The notes under the pieces: generated by a model
What the model saw: the letters and a program-made list of their open reading frames with translations, nothing else
Databases searched by the model: none
What the model was told of the DNA's origin: nothing
Source of the DNA: Mesorhizobium sp. ORS 3324
Lineage (GTDB): Bacteria > Pseudomonadota > Alphaproteobacteria > Rhizobiales > Rhizobiaceae
Direction of reading: 5' to 3'
DNA length: 64,000 nt
Assembly: GCA_000824825.2 (NCBI GenBank)
Contig: LM655203.1
Coordinates: forward strand, 1 to 64,000
Part shown: one piece after another, positions 9,201 through 18,368 of the stretch
Numbering within the stretch: position 1 is the first letter of the stretch
How the letters are laid out: each line of letters opens with the position of its first letter
Translations under genes and position numbers: made by a program

Positions 9201-9848
9201 ATGAACGGTACAACCAGTCGGATACTTGCAGGAGTTTTGGTTCCCGATACGCCGCTTGTGGAGCGGGCCTTCGATCATGCTCGCCGGGAATGCGAGCCTT
9301 ATCTGTTCAATCACGTCGTCCGTTCCTGGTTGTTTGCGACGCGCATAGGACAACTTCGCAACATCGGTCACGACGCGGAAGTCGTTGCCTTGGGAACACT
9401 GCTCCACGACATCACGCTAAACGAGCGCTTCAACGGTCCTCGCCGTTTTGAAGTCGAGGGTGCGGATCTGGCGCGGGTGTTCGCGCTCAAAGGAGGCGTC
9501 GACGAGCGCCGAGCCCAATTAATCTGGGATAGCGTCGCCCTGAACTCGACGCCGTCGATCGGTCTCTACAAGGAGGCCGAGGTAGCGCTTTGCACCGCCG
9601 GGATCTGCCTGGATGTTGTCGGCCTGCAATACGAGATCGTCCCTGCCGCAGAGGTCGCAAGGATCGTCGAAGAATTCCCGCGGCTCGACATGAAGCGGCG
9701 CATGACGCGGTGCTTCTGTCGCATCGCCGAGTCCAGACCGGAAACGACGTACGACAATTTCGTCCGGGATTTCGGTGAGCGCTACGTCCCTGGGTACAGG
9801 GCGCCTTCTTCCGTCGACCTGGTATCGAACGCGCCCTTCGACGAATAG
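9201..9848 (+). CDS. HD-domain protein (cyanamide-hydratase-like)
   Basis: About 215 residues. The HD-type metal ligands are seen as NHVVRSW (first His), then LLHDI (His-Asp) ~40 residues later and a further Asp in the middle. Spacing and the phrase PLVERAFDHARRECEPYLFNH fit the small HD proteins annotated as cyanamide hydratase or phosphohydrolase. True substrates are seldom known. ATG 9201 lies 8-9 bases behind GGAGA. Last gene of the run that starts at 4763. Confidence 0.75.
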   Translation: MNGTTSRILAGVLVPDTPLVERAFDHARRECEPYLFNHVVRSWLFATRIGQLRNIGHDAEVVALGTLLHDITLNERFNGPRRFEVEGADLARVFALKGGVDERRAQLIWDSVALNSTPSIGLYKEAEVALCTAGICLDVVGLQYEIVPAAEVARIVEEFPRLDMKRRMTRCFCRIAESRPETTYDNFVRDFGERYVPGYRAPSSVDLVSNAPFDE

Positions 9849-9989
9849 TCCGGTAAAACAGATATTTGGAGCGGATCAGCCGCTCTGCAAGAAGCTGACT
9901 CGCCTCAGTCTGCTCTATTAATTTCATCCACGAATTCGGCTTTCAGCCCTCGGCCCTAACCGGTCCTCTTCGTCCATGGCTGGGACTGC

Positions 9990-10691
9990 TCAGGCCAAAG
10001 TCTTGCCCGCTCCGGCCTCCCGCATCGGCGCGGGCAGTGTTTCCCACGCCCGGATCAGCTCGCCGATGGAGGCCGCCTCCATCTTGCGCATGACGTTGCC
10101 GCGATGCAGCTTCACCGTCACTTCGCTGATGCCGAACTCGAAGGCAATCTGCTTGTTGAGGCGTCCGCGCGCAACGTGATGCAGGACCTCGCGCTCACGG
10201 GGCGTCAATGTCTGAAGGCGTTCGACATTTCGCTTGACCACCTCTGCCTTCGCACGGCGCGAGGCGTCCATCGCAATGGCCGCGATTACGGCGTCAAGCA
10301 GCGTTTGGTCCCGCACCGGCTTGGTGAGAAAATCCACAGCGCCGGCTTTCATCGCCTGGACGGTCATCGGTATATCACCGTGACCAGTGAGAAAGATGAT
10401 TGGCTTCGGGTTGCCATTCTGGGCCAGGTGATGCTGCAGATCGAGACCGCTCGCCCCTGGCATGCGCACGTCAAGGATCAGGCAGCCGGGTTTGTGCAGT
10501 ACGTCGGCTTGGAGCAATTCGCGTGTCGAGGCAAAGCAGACCGGCTGGAAACCTGCCGACAGGATCAAGTCCGACAGTGCCTCCCGAACCGCTGCATCGT
10601 CATCGACAATGATCACGAGCGGCTGCTCCGCCTCGCCTTTGTGCGGTGACGGTGCCGATCTCGGTTGGAGCGGCTGGTCAACTCTCATCAT
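9990..10691 (-). CDS. FixJ-type response regulator (third in operon)
   Basis: 233 residues. Receiver domain at ~25-140 with acidic pocket DDD, phospho-Asp74 in LILDVRMPG, Thr in FLTGHGDIP and Lys in TKPV. Its C-terminal LuxR-type helix-turn-helix runs LTPREREVL to SEVTVKLHRGNVMRKM. A likely DNA-binding output. It overlaps the preceding receiver-only gene by 14 bases and is the promoter-distal member of the four-gene operon led by the PAS kinase. Confidence 0.9.
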   Translation of the reverse strand: MMRVDQPLQPRSAPSPHKGEAEQPLVIIVDDDAAVREALSDLILSAGFQPVCFASTRELLQADVLHKPGCLILDVRMPGASGLDLQHHLAQNGNPKPIIFLTGHGDIPMTVQAMKAGAVDFLTKPVRDQTLLDAVIAAIAMDASRRAKAEVVKRNVERLQTLTPREREVLHHVARGRLNKQIAFEFGISEVTVKLHRGNVMRKMEAASIGELIRAWETLPAPMREAGAGKTLA

Positions 10692-11067
10692 TACCCTCCA
10701 TTTCTCGATCGTTTAAGGCGCTGGCAACGGCAGCAAGCAGGGCTTGACCGTCGAATGGCTTGCGGAAAAAACCGCTGATGCCCTGGGCGCGAAACTGATC
10801 CGCTATCTCGTGGCGGCCGGTGATAAGGAACACCGGCAACTCGGGACGAGCCTTCTTCACCCGGTCGCGAAGTTCGAAGCCATCCGTGCCAGGCATTCCG
10901 ATGTCGGTGATCAGCACGTCTACGCCCGACAGCCTGCGGTCGAGCAGCGATCCCGCCGACGAGAAGCACCAAGCGACATAACCCGCGGATTCCAGCAGGT
11001 CCTCCAGCGACTCGAGGACTCTCGGATCGTCGTCGACAACCGCCACGACAGGTCGCACCGTGCTCAC
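10678..11067 (-). CDS. Receiver-only response regulator
   Basis: 129 residues made of one receiver domain: acidic VDDDPRV, phospho-Asp55 in LITDIGMPG, Thr in FLITGRHE and Lys in FRKPFDG. There is no output domain. Such proteins usually serve as phosphate shuttles or sinks, or act by protein contact, so it may share the kinase with the two flanking FixJ-type regulators. It starts two bases after the upstream regulator's stop and overlaps the downstream one by 14 bases. Confidence 0.9.
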   Translation of the reverse strand: MSTVRPVVAVVDDDPRVLESLEDLLESAGYVAWCFSSAGSLLDRRLSGVDVLITDIGMPGTDGFELRDRVKKARPELPVFLITGRHEIADQFRAQGISGFFRKPFDGQALLAAVASALNDREMEGNDES

Positions 11068-11069
11068 AC

Positions 11070-11711
11070 TCAGTTCCCTCCCGTTCGTCGAGAGTGGGTA
11101 ATCGGTATCTCCAGTCGTTCCGCCATCCGCACGAGATCGGCGAGCGACGCCGCCATCATTTTCTGCATCACGTTCCTTCTATGGATCTGCAGCGTGACCT
11201 CGCTGATCCCCAACTCAGCGGCGGCCTGTTTGTTGAGTAGGCCACTCACGACGAGCGGCAGCACGTCACGCTCGCGTGGCGTGAGCCCTAGATAGCGTTG
11301 CCTCAACATGGTGAGTTCGGCGCGCTCTGATCGCCTTTCCCGATCCTGGGCGATCGCCGTCTCGATTGCGGCCATGAGGTCCGCGTCGCAAAAAGGCTTT
11401 GTCAGGAAGTCCACGGCGCCATGCTTGATCGCGCGCACCGAGGATGGGATGTCGCCGTGCCCTGTTATGAAGACGATCGGCGGATGATCGCCCTCGGCGA
11501 TTTGCTTCTGCAGATCGAGGCCGTTGATGTCCGGCAATTCTACATCGAGGATGAGGCAGGCGGGGACGTCCGGCTTGTCCGCCAGGACATAGTCGCCGGC
11601 CGATCCGAACGCGATGGCGCGCATGCCATGCGACTCCAGAAGCTCACCAAGCGCTTCACGGATACGCACGTCGTCATCGACGATGAAGACCATGTGATTG
11701 TAGGTCGTCAT
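11070..11711 (-). CDS. FixJ-type response regulator (first in operon)
   Basis: 213 residues. Receiver domain with VDDD, phospho-Asp56 in LILDVELPD, FITGHGDIP and TKPF; LuxR-type helix-turn-helix at ~145-205 (LTPRERDVL, SEVTLQIHRRNVMQKM). Its ATG overlaps the kinase stop by four bases, so translation is probably coupled and this is the best candidate cognate regulator. The HTH recognition helix (EVTLQIHRRN) differs from that of the 9990 regulator (EVTVKLHRGN), so their targets need not be the same. Confidence 0.9.
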   Translation of the reverse strand: MTTYNHMVFIVDDDVRIREALGELLESHGMRAIAFGSAGDYVLADKPDVPACLILDVELPDINGLDLQKQIAEGDHPPIVFITGHGDIPSSVRAIKHGAVDFLTKPFCDADLMAAIETAIAQDRERRSERAELTMLRQRYLGLTPRERDVLPLVVSGLLNKQAAAELGISEVTLQIHRRNVMQKMMAASLADLVRMAERLEIPITHSRRTGGN

Positions 11712-14700
11712 GCCGCCGCTTTCATTTCAACGGGCATCGTGAAGACGAGCGTCGTTCCGTGCGGCTCGTTCTTCTCCACCCACAACCGTCCGCCGTGCGA
11801 CTCGACGATGGAACGGCAGATCGCGAGCCCCATGCCCATGCCGTGCTCTTTCGTCGTAAAGAACGGCTCGAATATTCGGTCAGGAAATTCGATGCCCGGG
11901 CCACGATCGCTGATTTCGATCTGGATCGCGTCCCCTATCCGGCGCGCGCGAAGGCCAAGAACCCTGTCGCCCGCAACAGAGTCCATCGCGTCCATGCCAT
12001 TGCGGATGAGGTTCACCAGAACCTGCTGGATCTGCACCCGATCGAGCGCGACAATGGGAAGGTCGCTTTCGACATCGATGTCCATACGAACTCGACGCCG
12101 CACCGCCTCTTCAGCGATGAGGTCGCGCGCCTCAGCGATAACGCTGCCGAGTGTTGTGTAGGCCATCGCGTCCGCAGACCGCTTGAACAAGGCGCGGATG
12201 CGGCTGACGACATCCGCCGCCGAGTTGGCATCCCGGATAATGCGCTCCACCGTCTTCTGCGCCCGCTCGATATTTGGCGGTTTGGCCGTGAGCCAGCGCT
12301 GGCAGGCGTACGAGTTGGCGACAACAGCCGCCAGAGGCTGGTTCACCTCATGCGCGATTGAGGCCGAAAGCTCGGCAAGACTCGCCGCCTGGCTCGCACG
12401 TGCAAGTCTCTCTTGCGCCAGACGCAGCTCTTCATGCGCTCGAACTTCACCATCGATGTCCAGACAGACGACGTTCCACTGAACAATGGCCCCTTCGGCA
12501 TTGCGCATCGGCGCCGCGCGCGTATCGACCCAGCAATATTCGCCATCGAAACGCCGCAGACGGTGCCTCCGCGCATACGGTTCGCCGGTAGCCAACGAAT
12601 GGGCATAACTCGCTCTGACGCCCGCCAGGTCGTCAGGATGAACGCCGTCGTCGAGTGTGCCGGCCAGTCGGGATCTTCCCTTGCCGCCCAATGACTCCAA
12701 CTCATATCCGAGGAATTCGCGGAGCTGACGGCTGCGATATATCGGTTCGCCGTTCGGCGCGGCGCATTCGATCATCACCGGCAGCGTTTCAACCAGCTGC
12801 CACAGCGAACGTTCTCTCTCTCGCAGCGCCACCTGTGCGCGCATCTCATCGTCGATGTCGATGGAAACCTGGTACCAGTGCACGATCGTTCCGTCCCGAT
12901 CGCGCAGAGGCTCGCAACGTCCCTCTATCCAGCGATAATTCCCGTCCTTCCAACGCCGGCGATACCGCATGATGAAGGAGTCGCCAGTTTTGAGGCAGTT
13001 GGCTGACGTGCTCAGCACCTTGGGAGCATCTTCGGGATGAACAAGCTCTTGCGCCACCCTGGTGAAATCTTCGAAGCTCGCCCCGGAGATGCCGAGATCC
13101 TCCAAAGACCGCTTGTTGACGTAGGCCAGCTTGCCATCGGGCGTCCAGCTCCAGACGTGGACCGGCAAGGCATCGACAAGCTGCTGAAGCTCGCGTTCTC
13201 TTTCGCGCAATGCCTCCTGCGCTCGCATCTCGTCTTCGATGTCGATTGAAGCCATATACCATTGCACGATCGCGCCATCGGCATCGCGTAATGGTTGCGC
13301 TCGCGCTTCTATCCAGCGGTAGACGCCATCCTTCTCGCGACGACGAAACCGGTTCACGAAAGGCTGGCCGGTCGCAAAGCCATTCGATGCCCTCCGGAAC
13401 ATTGTCGGAAAGTCTTCAGGGTGGGCCAGGTCCCGAGCCAGGGCATCGAAGTCCTCGATGTGCGTGGGTGGCGAACCGACCTTCTCCAGATATCGTTTGC
13501 TGGTGTAGGTGATCTTACCTGAAGGAGCGAAGCTCAGGATATTCAGGGGCACGGCGTCAATCATCTGTTCCAGCTGGCGTTTGCTGCTCCGCAGCGCTTC
13601 TTCGGCCCGCACCTGATCATCGATGTCGTGTGACAGGCCGTACCATTGGACGACGGATCCCTCCTCATTCCGCATCGGCTCTGCACGGCTCGACATCCAG
13701 CGATAGACGCCATCCGCGCGACGCAGGCGATAGTTCAGCGAGAAGCTCTCGCCGGAGGCCAAAGAGCGATCAAGCGCCGCTTCCAGCTTGGCCGCGTCGT
13801 CTGGATGGACGACAGCCGCTATCGCGGCTGCCAGTGCACTAACTCCCGGCCTTTCATATTCCCCTATGTCGAGGCCGAGAAATTCAACCATGCGCTTACT
13901 GAAGAAGACCGGGTCGCCGGTGGAAGACAGCCGCCAGAGGAAGCTTGGAACCATATCCACAAGTTGCGAGAGCTCGCGTTCGCGGTCACGCAGCGCTTCC
14001 TGGGCGCGCATCTCATCGTCGATATCGATGGAAATTGCATACCATTGTACGATCGCGCCGCTATGATCACGAAGCGGCTCCCAGCGACCATCCACCCAGC
14101 GGTAGGCGCCGTCCGCTCGACGCATGCGATACTTCATCGAGTGGGGCTCGCCGGTAGCCAAGGAATGATGGAGCCTTTCCAAAAGGCGGGCAGCATCTTC
14201 CGGATGGACGAGAGACTGGATGGCTGCCGCCATCCGGCTCATTCCCGGCCTATCCAATTGCGCCACGTCGTTCAGTCCGAAGAAGTCGAGCAAGCGTTTA
14301 TTGAAGAAGATCGGCTCACCTTCGGGTGTCAGACGCCTGATCTGGACCGGTACCATGTCGACGAGCTGAGAAAGTTCCCGCTCCCGGCCACGCAGCGCCG
14401 CCACGGTCTTTTTGTAGACGTCATTGTCGAGTGCAATGCCATACCATCCCACGATACGACCGCGGCTGTCGTGTGCCGGCCGCGCGGCTGCTCGAGCCCA
14501 GACATAGATGCCGCTCGCGCGCCGAAAGCGAAACTCGACATTGAAGTGATCGCCTGTCTCTAGGCAGTGGCGCCATGTGGCTGCGATCTGCTCATAGTCG
14601 TCCGGATGAAGCAGACGCCTCCAGGCGGTATGCCCCTCGTCCAAAGACGCGTTCAGTTCTTCCAGCGTCACCCCAAGAGAATTCTGTGCAAACGGGTGCA

Positions 14701-15505
14701 GGTAAATCCATCTGCCGGCCGCGTCGAATGCCCAACCGTTCCCGAATATGCTCTCGACGACCTTCGCCGATCGAATTGGTTCAGCCTCGTTTTCTACCGA
14801 CGGGTCCAACCCTGCCGAGGCGAGTGGCTCCCTGTCCGTGACCAGATCGTCGATGTCGACACTCACGCTGTAGCCTGGTTCTGACCGCGTCTCGTTCCAG
14901 CGATAACTACCGTCGAGCTGGAGTTGCCGATGTCTCGTCACCTGTGGAACGCCCGTCCAGAAGGCGCGGGCGGCAGCGTGAGCTGCGGCAGTCCGGTCAT
15001 CTGGATGGACAAGGCTCAGCAAATGCGGAGCGTCGGAAGCAGCCCTGTTTTCGAGCGCATCACTGATGACGTCAGCGAATTGTTCCTTGGCCGAGGACGG
15101 AACATCGCCGTCGATAAGTGTACCGTACCATGCAAAGATACGACCTGTACCATCGCGCAACGGCTGTCCCGAACTCCTGCTCCATCCGTATGCACCACTA
15201 GCGCGCAATACGCGGTGCTCCATATTGTAGTGATCACCTGTTTTCAGGCAGTGGCGCCACATTGTGACGGCGCCGTCGTAATCGTCTGGATGGATTAGCC
15301 GCTTCCAACCGACCGCGCCTTCTTCCGAAGACGAATTGAGTTCCTCTAGCGTTGTGCCGAGGAGCGACAGCGCGCTAGGCGTCACGTAGGTGAATTTTCC
15401 CGCGGCGTCCGTCGCCCACGCATTGCCGACCACGCCCTCGACGATCCGAGCGGCTCGCAACGCTTCGGAGTCGATTCCGCCAATGGACTTAAACGCTGTC
15501 GTCAT
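11708..15505 (-). CDS. Giant multi-PAS sensor histidine kinase
   Basis: About 1265 residues, no membrane segments. I count seven full PAS/PAC units plus one shortened unit (the second), most containing a conserved HP(D/E)D motif and a closing WY-x-x-x-x-D stretch. From the fourth on, units are joined by near-identical ERELSQLVDMVP-like linkers, pointing to tandem duplication. The kinase core follows: His1052 in SIAHEVNQPLAAV, the N box NLIRNGMDAM, DRGPGI, EPFFTTKEHGMGMGL. The H box is of the FixL/ThiD-linked family type often called HWE-unlike HisKA. ATG 15505 follows GGGAGGAGAAGACA, far better than the upstream start at 15565. No haem-binding His pattern could be assigned with confidence. 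Confidence 0.9.
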   Translation of the reverse strand: MTTAFKSIGGIDSEALRAARIVEGVVGNAWATDAAGKFTYVTPSALSLLGTTLEELNSSSEEGAVGWKRLIHPDDYDGAVTMWRHCLKTGDHYNMEHRVLRASGAYGWSRSSGQPLRDGTGRIFAWYGTLIDGDVPSSAKEQFADVISDALENRAASDAPHLLSLVHPDDRTAAAHAAARAFWTGVPQVTRHRQLQLDGSYRWNETRSEPGYSVSVDIDDLVTDREPLASAGLDPSVENEAEPIRSAKVVESIFGNGWAFDAAGRWIYLHPFAQNSLGVTLEELNASLDEGHTAWRRLLHPDDYEQIAATWRHCLETGDHFNVEFRFRRASGIYVWARAAARPAHDSRGRIVGWYGIALDNDVYKKTVAALRGRERELSQLVDMVPVQIRRLTPEGEPIFFNKRLLDFFGLNDVAQLDRPGMSRMAAAIQSLVHPEDAARLLERLHHSLATGEPHSMKYRMRRADGAYRWVDGRWEPLRDHSGAIVQWYAISIDIDDEMRAQEALRDRERELSQLVDMVPSFLWRLSSTGDPVFFSKRMVEFLGLDIGEYERPGVSALAAAIAAVVHPDDAAKLEAALDRSLASGESFSLNYRLRRADGVYRWMSSRAEPMRNEEGSVVQWYGLSHDIDDQVRAEEALRSSKRQLEQMIDAVPLNILSFAPSGKITYTSKRYLEKVGSPPTHIEDFDALARDLAHPEDFPTMFRRASNGFATGQPFVNRFRRREKDGVYRWIEARAQPLRDADGAIVQWYMASIDIEDEMRAQEALRERERELQQLVDALPVHVWSWTPDGKLAYVNKRSLEDLGISGASFEDFTRVAQELVHPEDAPKVLSTSANCLKTGDSFIMRYRRRWKDGNYRWIEGRCEPLRDRDGTIVHWYQVSIDIDDEMRAQVALRERERSLWQLVETLPVMIECAAPNGEPIYRSRQLREFLGYELESLGGKGRSRLAGTLDDGVHPDDLAGVRASYAHSLATGEPYARRHRLRRFDGEYCWVDTRAAPMRNAEGAIVQWNVVCLDIDGEVRAHEELRLAQERLARASQAASLAELSASIAHEVNQPLAAVVANSYACQRWLTAKPPNIERAQKTVERIIRDANSAADVVSRIRALFKRSADAMAYTTLGSVIAEARDLIAEEAVRRRVRMDIDVESDLPIVALDRVQIQQVLVNLIRNGMDAMDSVAGDRVLGLRARRIGDAIQIEISDRGPGIEFPDRIFEPFFTTKEHGMGMGLAICRSIVESHGGRLWVEKNEPHGTTLVFTMPVEMKAAA

Positions 15506-15923
15506 TGTCTTCTCCTCCCGGACAAAAGAAAGCCGGAGACCGTCAGCGCCTTGTGTAGCACTCATCCTTGGATCTGGGTGGCGATTTGGCTTGCCAGCTT
15601 AACCGGCTATGCCCTCGGCCGCACCTCATGGAAATCCATGAGCTGTGGCCGACCCTGCGTGCCGACAAGGCTGTTAGACCTCCCGAGTGAAGGTTCAAGC
15701 AGTCAGGGTGAAGGGACGCTGACAGCGGGTAGCGAGCTTGTCTTAGCGGGTCGCCACTCGCCGGCCAAAGATGCCGTTCAGGACACGTCGGTCCTCCATT
15801 TCGATATCCCGCAACCTATCCTGTGGTGTGGCCCGCCCTGTCCCTCGACACAATCGATCGCAAACGCGCCTGGATGTACGTCGTCGATGCCGCGTGTAAG
15901 GCGGCGGTCAGCAGGAGATAAAC
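15506..15923. other. Intergenic region between divergent genes
   Basis: Holds the promoters of the leftward kinase operon and the rightward MBL-hydrolase gene. The plus-strand open frame crossing it (15551-16516) only continues into the hydrolase gene in another frame. No repeat or RNA gene was recognised. Confidence 0.5.
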
Positions 15924-16841
15924 ATGATGCTAGACAAAACCTCACACCCCCACAGAACGGGATCCGAAGAGCTGGTTCCGTCGCGCTATGCGGTGCGAGT
16001 CGGCGAGATCGAAGTGCTGGTGGTCAGCGATGGGGTGCTACCGCTTCCAACCAACATGTTGGGATACAACGCCGACCCCGCCGTGCATGCGGCCTGGCTG
16101 AAGGACATGTTCCTGCCGCCGGACGCTTTCGACTGGGCGCTGAACGCTGTCGTGGTGCGCAGCGGCGGGCAGACCATACTCATCGATGCTGGGCTAGGAT
16201 TGGACCCGGAGTTGAACTTGCCGCGGGCTGGGCAGTTGATCAAGCGACTGGAGGCCGCCGGCATCGATCTTGGCTCCGTGACCGACGTGGTGCTTACCCA
16301 CATGCACATGGACCATGTTGGCGGGCTGCTCGTCGATGGGGTGAAAGAGCGGCTGCGTCCGGACCTGCGGATCCACGTGGCGGCTGCCGAGGTCAAGTTC
16401 TGGGAGTCGCCCGATTTCTCCCACGTCTCAATGCCGCCCGGGTTCCCGGACGCGCTTCGTGCAACCGCCAAGCGGTTCAAGAAAGAGTACGAGAGCAAGC
16501 TGCGGCTGTTCGATGAGGAATACGAGGTGGCGCCGGGCGTGGTCGTCTCTCGAACGGGCGGCCACACTCCCGGGCACAGCATAGTCCGCGTCGCGTCCGG
16601 CAAAGACCGACTGATGTTTGCTGGCGACGCCGTGTTCGCGGTCGGATTCGAACACCCCGACTGGTACAACGGTTTCGAGCACGACCCTGAGGAGGCGGCT
16701 CGCGTTCGGGCTCAGCTTTTGCGAGAGCTGGCGGAGACGGGAGAACTGCTGGTGGCCACTCATATGCCATTTCCCTCCGTGGGCCATGTGGCGGCGGACG
16801 GAGATGTCTTTCGTTGGGTGCCGGTCTTCTGGGATTACTGA
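15924..16841 (+). CDS. MBL-fold metallo-hydrolase
   Basis: 305 residues. The zinc-binding signature is THMHMDHVGG, with later ligands in GGHTPGHS, FAGDAVF and ATHMPFPSVGH, so both metal sites look complete. No signal peptide. The arrangement with an N-terminal ~35-residue arm and the GGHTPGHS motif fits the lactonase/AttM-like (quorum-quenching) and related hydrolase group, but the substrate cannot be told from sequence. AGGAG ends six bases before ATG 15924. The gene is followed after 20 bases by a strong hairpin. Confidence 0.85.
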   Translation: MMLDKTSHPHRTGSEELVPSRYAVRVGEIEVLVVSDGVLPLPTNMLGYNADPAVHAAWLKDMFLPPDAFDWALNAVVVRSGGQTILIDAGLGLDPELNLPRAGQLIKRLEAAGIDLGSVTDVVLTHMHMDHVGGLLVDGVKERLRPDLRIHVAAAEVKFWESPDFSHVSMPPGFPDALRATAKRFKKEYESKLRLFDEEYEVAPGVVVSRTGGHTPGHSIVRVASGKDRLMFAGDAVFAVGFEHPDWYNGFEHDPEEAARVRAQLLRELAETGELLVATHMPFPSVGHVAADGDVFRWVPVFWDY

Positions 16842-16861
16842 CCGCTTGTCGGGTAGGGCCT

Positions 16862-16906
16862 AACCAGGGCGCGTACTCATTGAGCTAATGAGTTCGCGCC
16901 CTGGTT
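16862..16906. terminator. 20-bp hairpin: terminator and/or IS91 end
   Basis: Arms at 16862-16881 and 16887-16906 pair over 20 bases with one mismatch around a 5-base loop (GAGCT). The stem is GC-rich at its base and followed by TTTT on the plus strand, so it can act as a Rho-independent terminator for the MBL gene. It also lies at the outer edge of the IS91-like remnant; IS91-family ends often carry hairpins, so it may be the element's terminus. Confidence 0.6.
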
Positions 16907-17329
16907 TTCCCTCAACCTCGCCGTTCGCATCACCTTTTGTAGCTCCCATCCTCGGGCCGGCTTCCGCCATGACGCCCGGCGATCTGACGTCTGCTTTTTG
17001 CCTCTGCGCCAGAACTCGCCAATCCGCTTGCGTGAAGAGTTTCGGGCGCCGGCAGGCGTACGAAAGTCCCCGAGGAAGGAACCCGCGGGCCACAGGCGAC
17101 GGCTATGGGGATTTCGGATTTCGGCAGATGTCGGCGATGGCGCGACCGCCGTCGGGAAGCGCTGGAGTGAATGAGGACAGACCGCTTCGTTGCGCCTCCG
17201 CGCGGTGTTGTCGGGACGCTGGCTGCTGGGCACGGCTCTGTCGGAGACGATAATGTCCAATGGGCTTGCGTCGAGCCGTTGCCGGAGGCTGAGTGCCTGC
17301 GGCTGAAGGCTGAACCATTCCATGCCGGG

Positions 17330-17985
17330 TCATGGCGTTTTGCTTCCGGTTGACGGGGAACCGTGTGGCGCCCCGCGCGGCTGCCTCCACATTCGAACAC
17401 CTCGATCACGATCATGCGACCGGCATGGCGGGCGGAAGTTGTCCGGTTCGTCTGTGGTGTCGGACGGTGCGGCGACGTTCAGGAGGTCACGAGCAAGCGC
17501 GAGACTGGCCTTGCGAGCGGATGCGATGGAAGCCGCGCGGCAGGACGTGCAGCAGGAAGCGGCGGATGAACTCATCGGTCGCGAGCGTCATGATCTGCTG
17601 CCGGTCGGCGCCTTCGCGACGATAGTCCTTGTAGCGGAAGGTAACGTCGCTTTCATCGGGCGGATGAGGCGGCTGTCCGGGATCGCGACCCGATGCGTGT
17701 GGCGCGGCGGATAGGCGAGCACCGCCTCCGGGCCGGCGAAGGGCGCCTTGGCGTAGACCACCCAGCACTTCTTCCGGACTGGCGACAAGTGGCGCAGGAA
17801 TGCCCTCCGTTCCGCGAGATGAGCAATTGCGCCAAGAAGGCGAGCCGGCCAGCATCGTGCAGAGCGACCAACCGGTGAACAGCTTGCCGAGCACGCGCAC
17901 CGGCAGCAGGAAGGCCGGGCGCGACGAGACCCAGCGCTTCCCGTCGAGCGCGATGCCACCGCCCGGCCGATGATCATGGACCACG
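17330..17985 (-). pseudogene. IS91-family transposase remnant
   Basis: Reading the minus strand, one frame gives PGGGIALDGKRWVSSRPAF and LLPVRVLGKLF, another gives GAIAHLAERRAFLRHLSPVR and WVVYAKAPFAGPEAVLAY, and the first frame resumes with VTFRYKDYRREGADRQQ and MTLATDEFIRRFLLHVLP. The C-terminal part appears as LARDLLNVAAP and then, shifted again, MIVIEVFECGG. These are consecutive segments of one IS91-type transposase. At least three frameshifts and the loss of the N-terminal half show it is dead. Confidence 0.75.
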
Positions 17986-18029
17986 CCAGCAGCCGATGCG
18001 CTTGCGATCTCTGAAATCAGCGGCGAGAT

Positions 18030-18120
18030 GATACGGAAGGATACGAAATGCATTCTGATTTTGGCCCACGAAAAATTCAACAAAATCAGGGTTTCCGGCA
18101 CCTCCTCCGGGCCGACCATT
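18030..18120 (+). repeat. Dispersed ~90-bp repeat, copy C
   Basis: Shares with copies at 45648 (A) and 48845 (B) an ordered set of words: GATACGGAAGGATACG at the start, GGCCCACGAAAAA at offset ~33, AAATCA at offset 53, and (shared with A) CTCCGGGCC plus ACCA at offset 74. Between copies the spacing differs by two bases at most. An AT-rich stretch follows. It abuts the 5' side of the IS91 remnant. Confidence 0.55.
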
Positions 18121-18368
18121 GTCGTTATTTATCAATGACTTAGCATATTTCTTCCTTCGGTTAGCCAAGTCCCGTTGGCGAACCTCCGCGCATCGCTTTG
18201 ATTTTGTTGACTTATGGTGGGCTCCTGAGGCCCCCAGAGGAAGTAGAAGGGGATCGCGGCGACCGGCGGCCGAGCGCGACCTCTTGCGATACGCCGTCCA
18301 CATTGATTGTCGTTTCTAGAACTGCCGATACAAATTTCAGCGATTCAGTCCGCGACGGGCCCTTGCGC

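Larger units (their letters stand above)
16862..17985 (-). mobile_element. Decayed IS91-family element
   Basis: Spans the hairpin at 16862-16906, a non-coding 3' part and the transposase remnant listed separately. The 5' half of the transposase gene, including the zinc-finger and the first catalytic region, is absent. Recognition rests on several protein phrases typical of rhizobial IS91 Y2-type transposases. Outer limits are approximate; no flanking target duplication is expected for this family. The left side joins the MBL gene, the right side a copy of the dispersed repeat. Confidence 0.65.

Noticed and set aside
13646-14563. Plus-strand frames inside the PAS kinase gene
   Set aside because: They mirror the repeated PAS units of the opposite strand and show repeated meaningless peptides.
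15551-16516. Plus-strand frame overlapping the MBL hydrolase
   Set aside because: The hydrolase frame has the full zinc signature and a good ribosome site; this one has neither.
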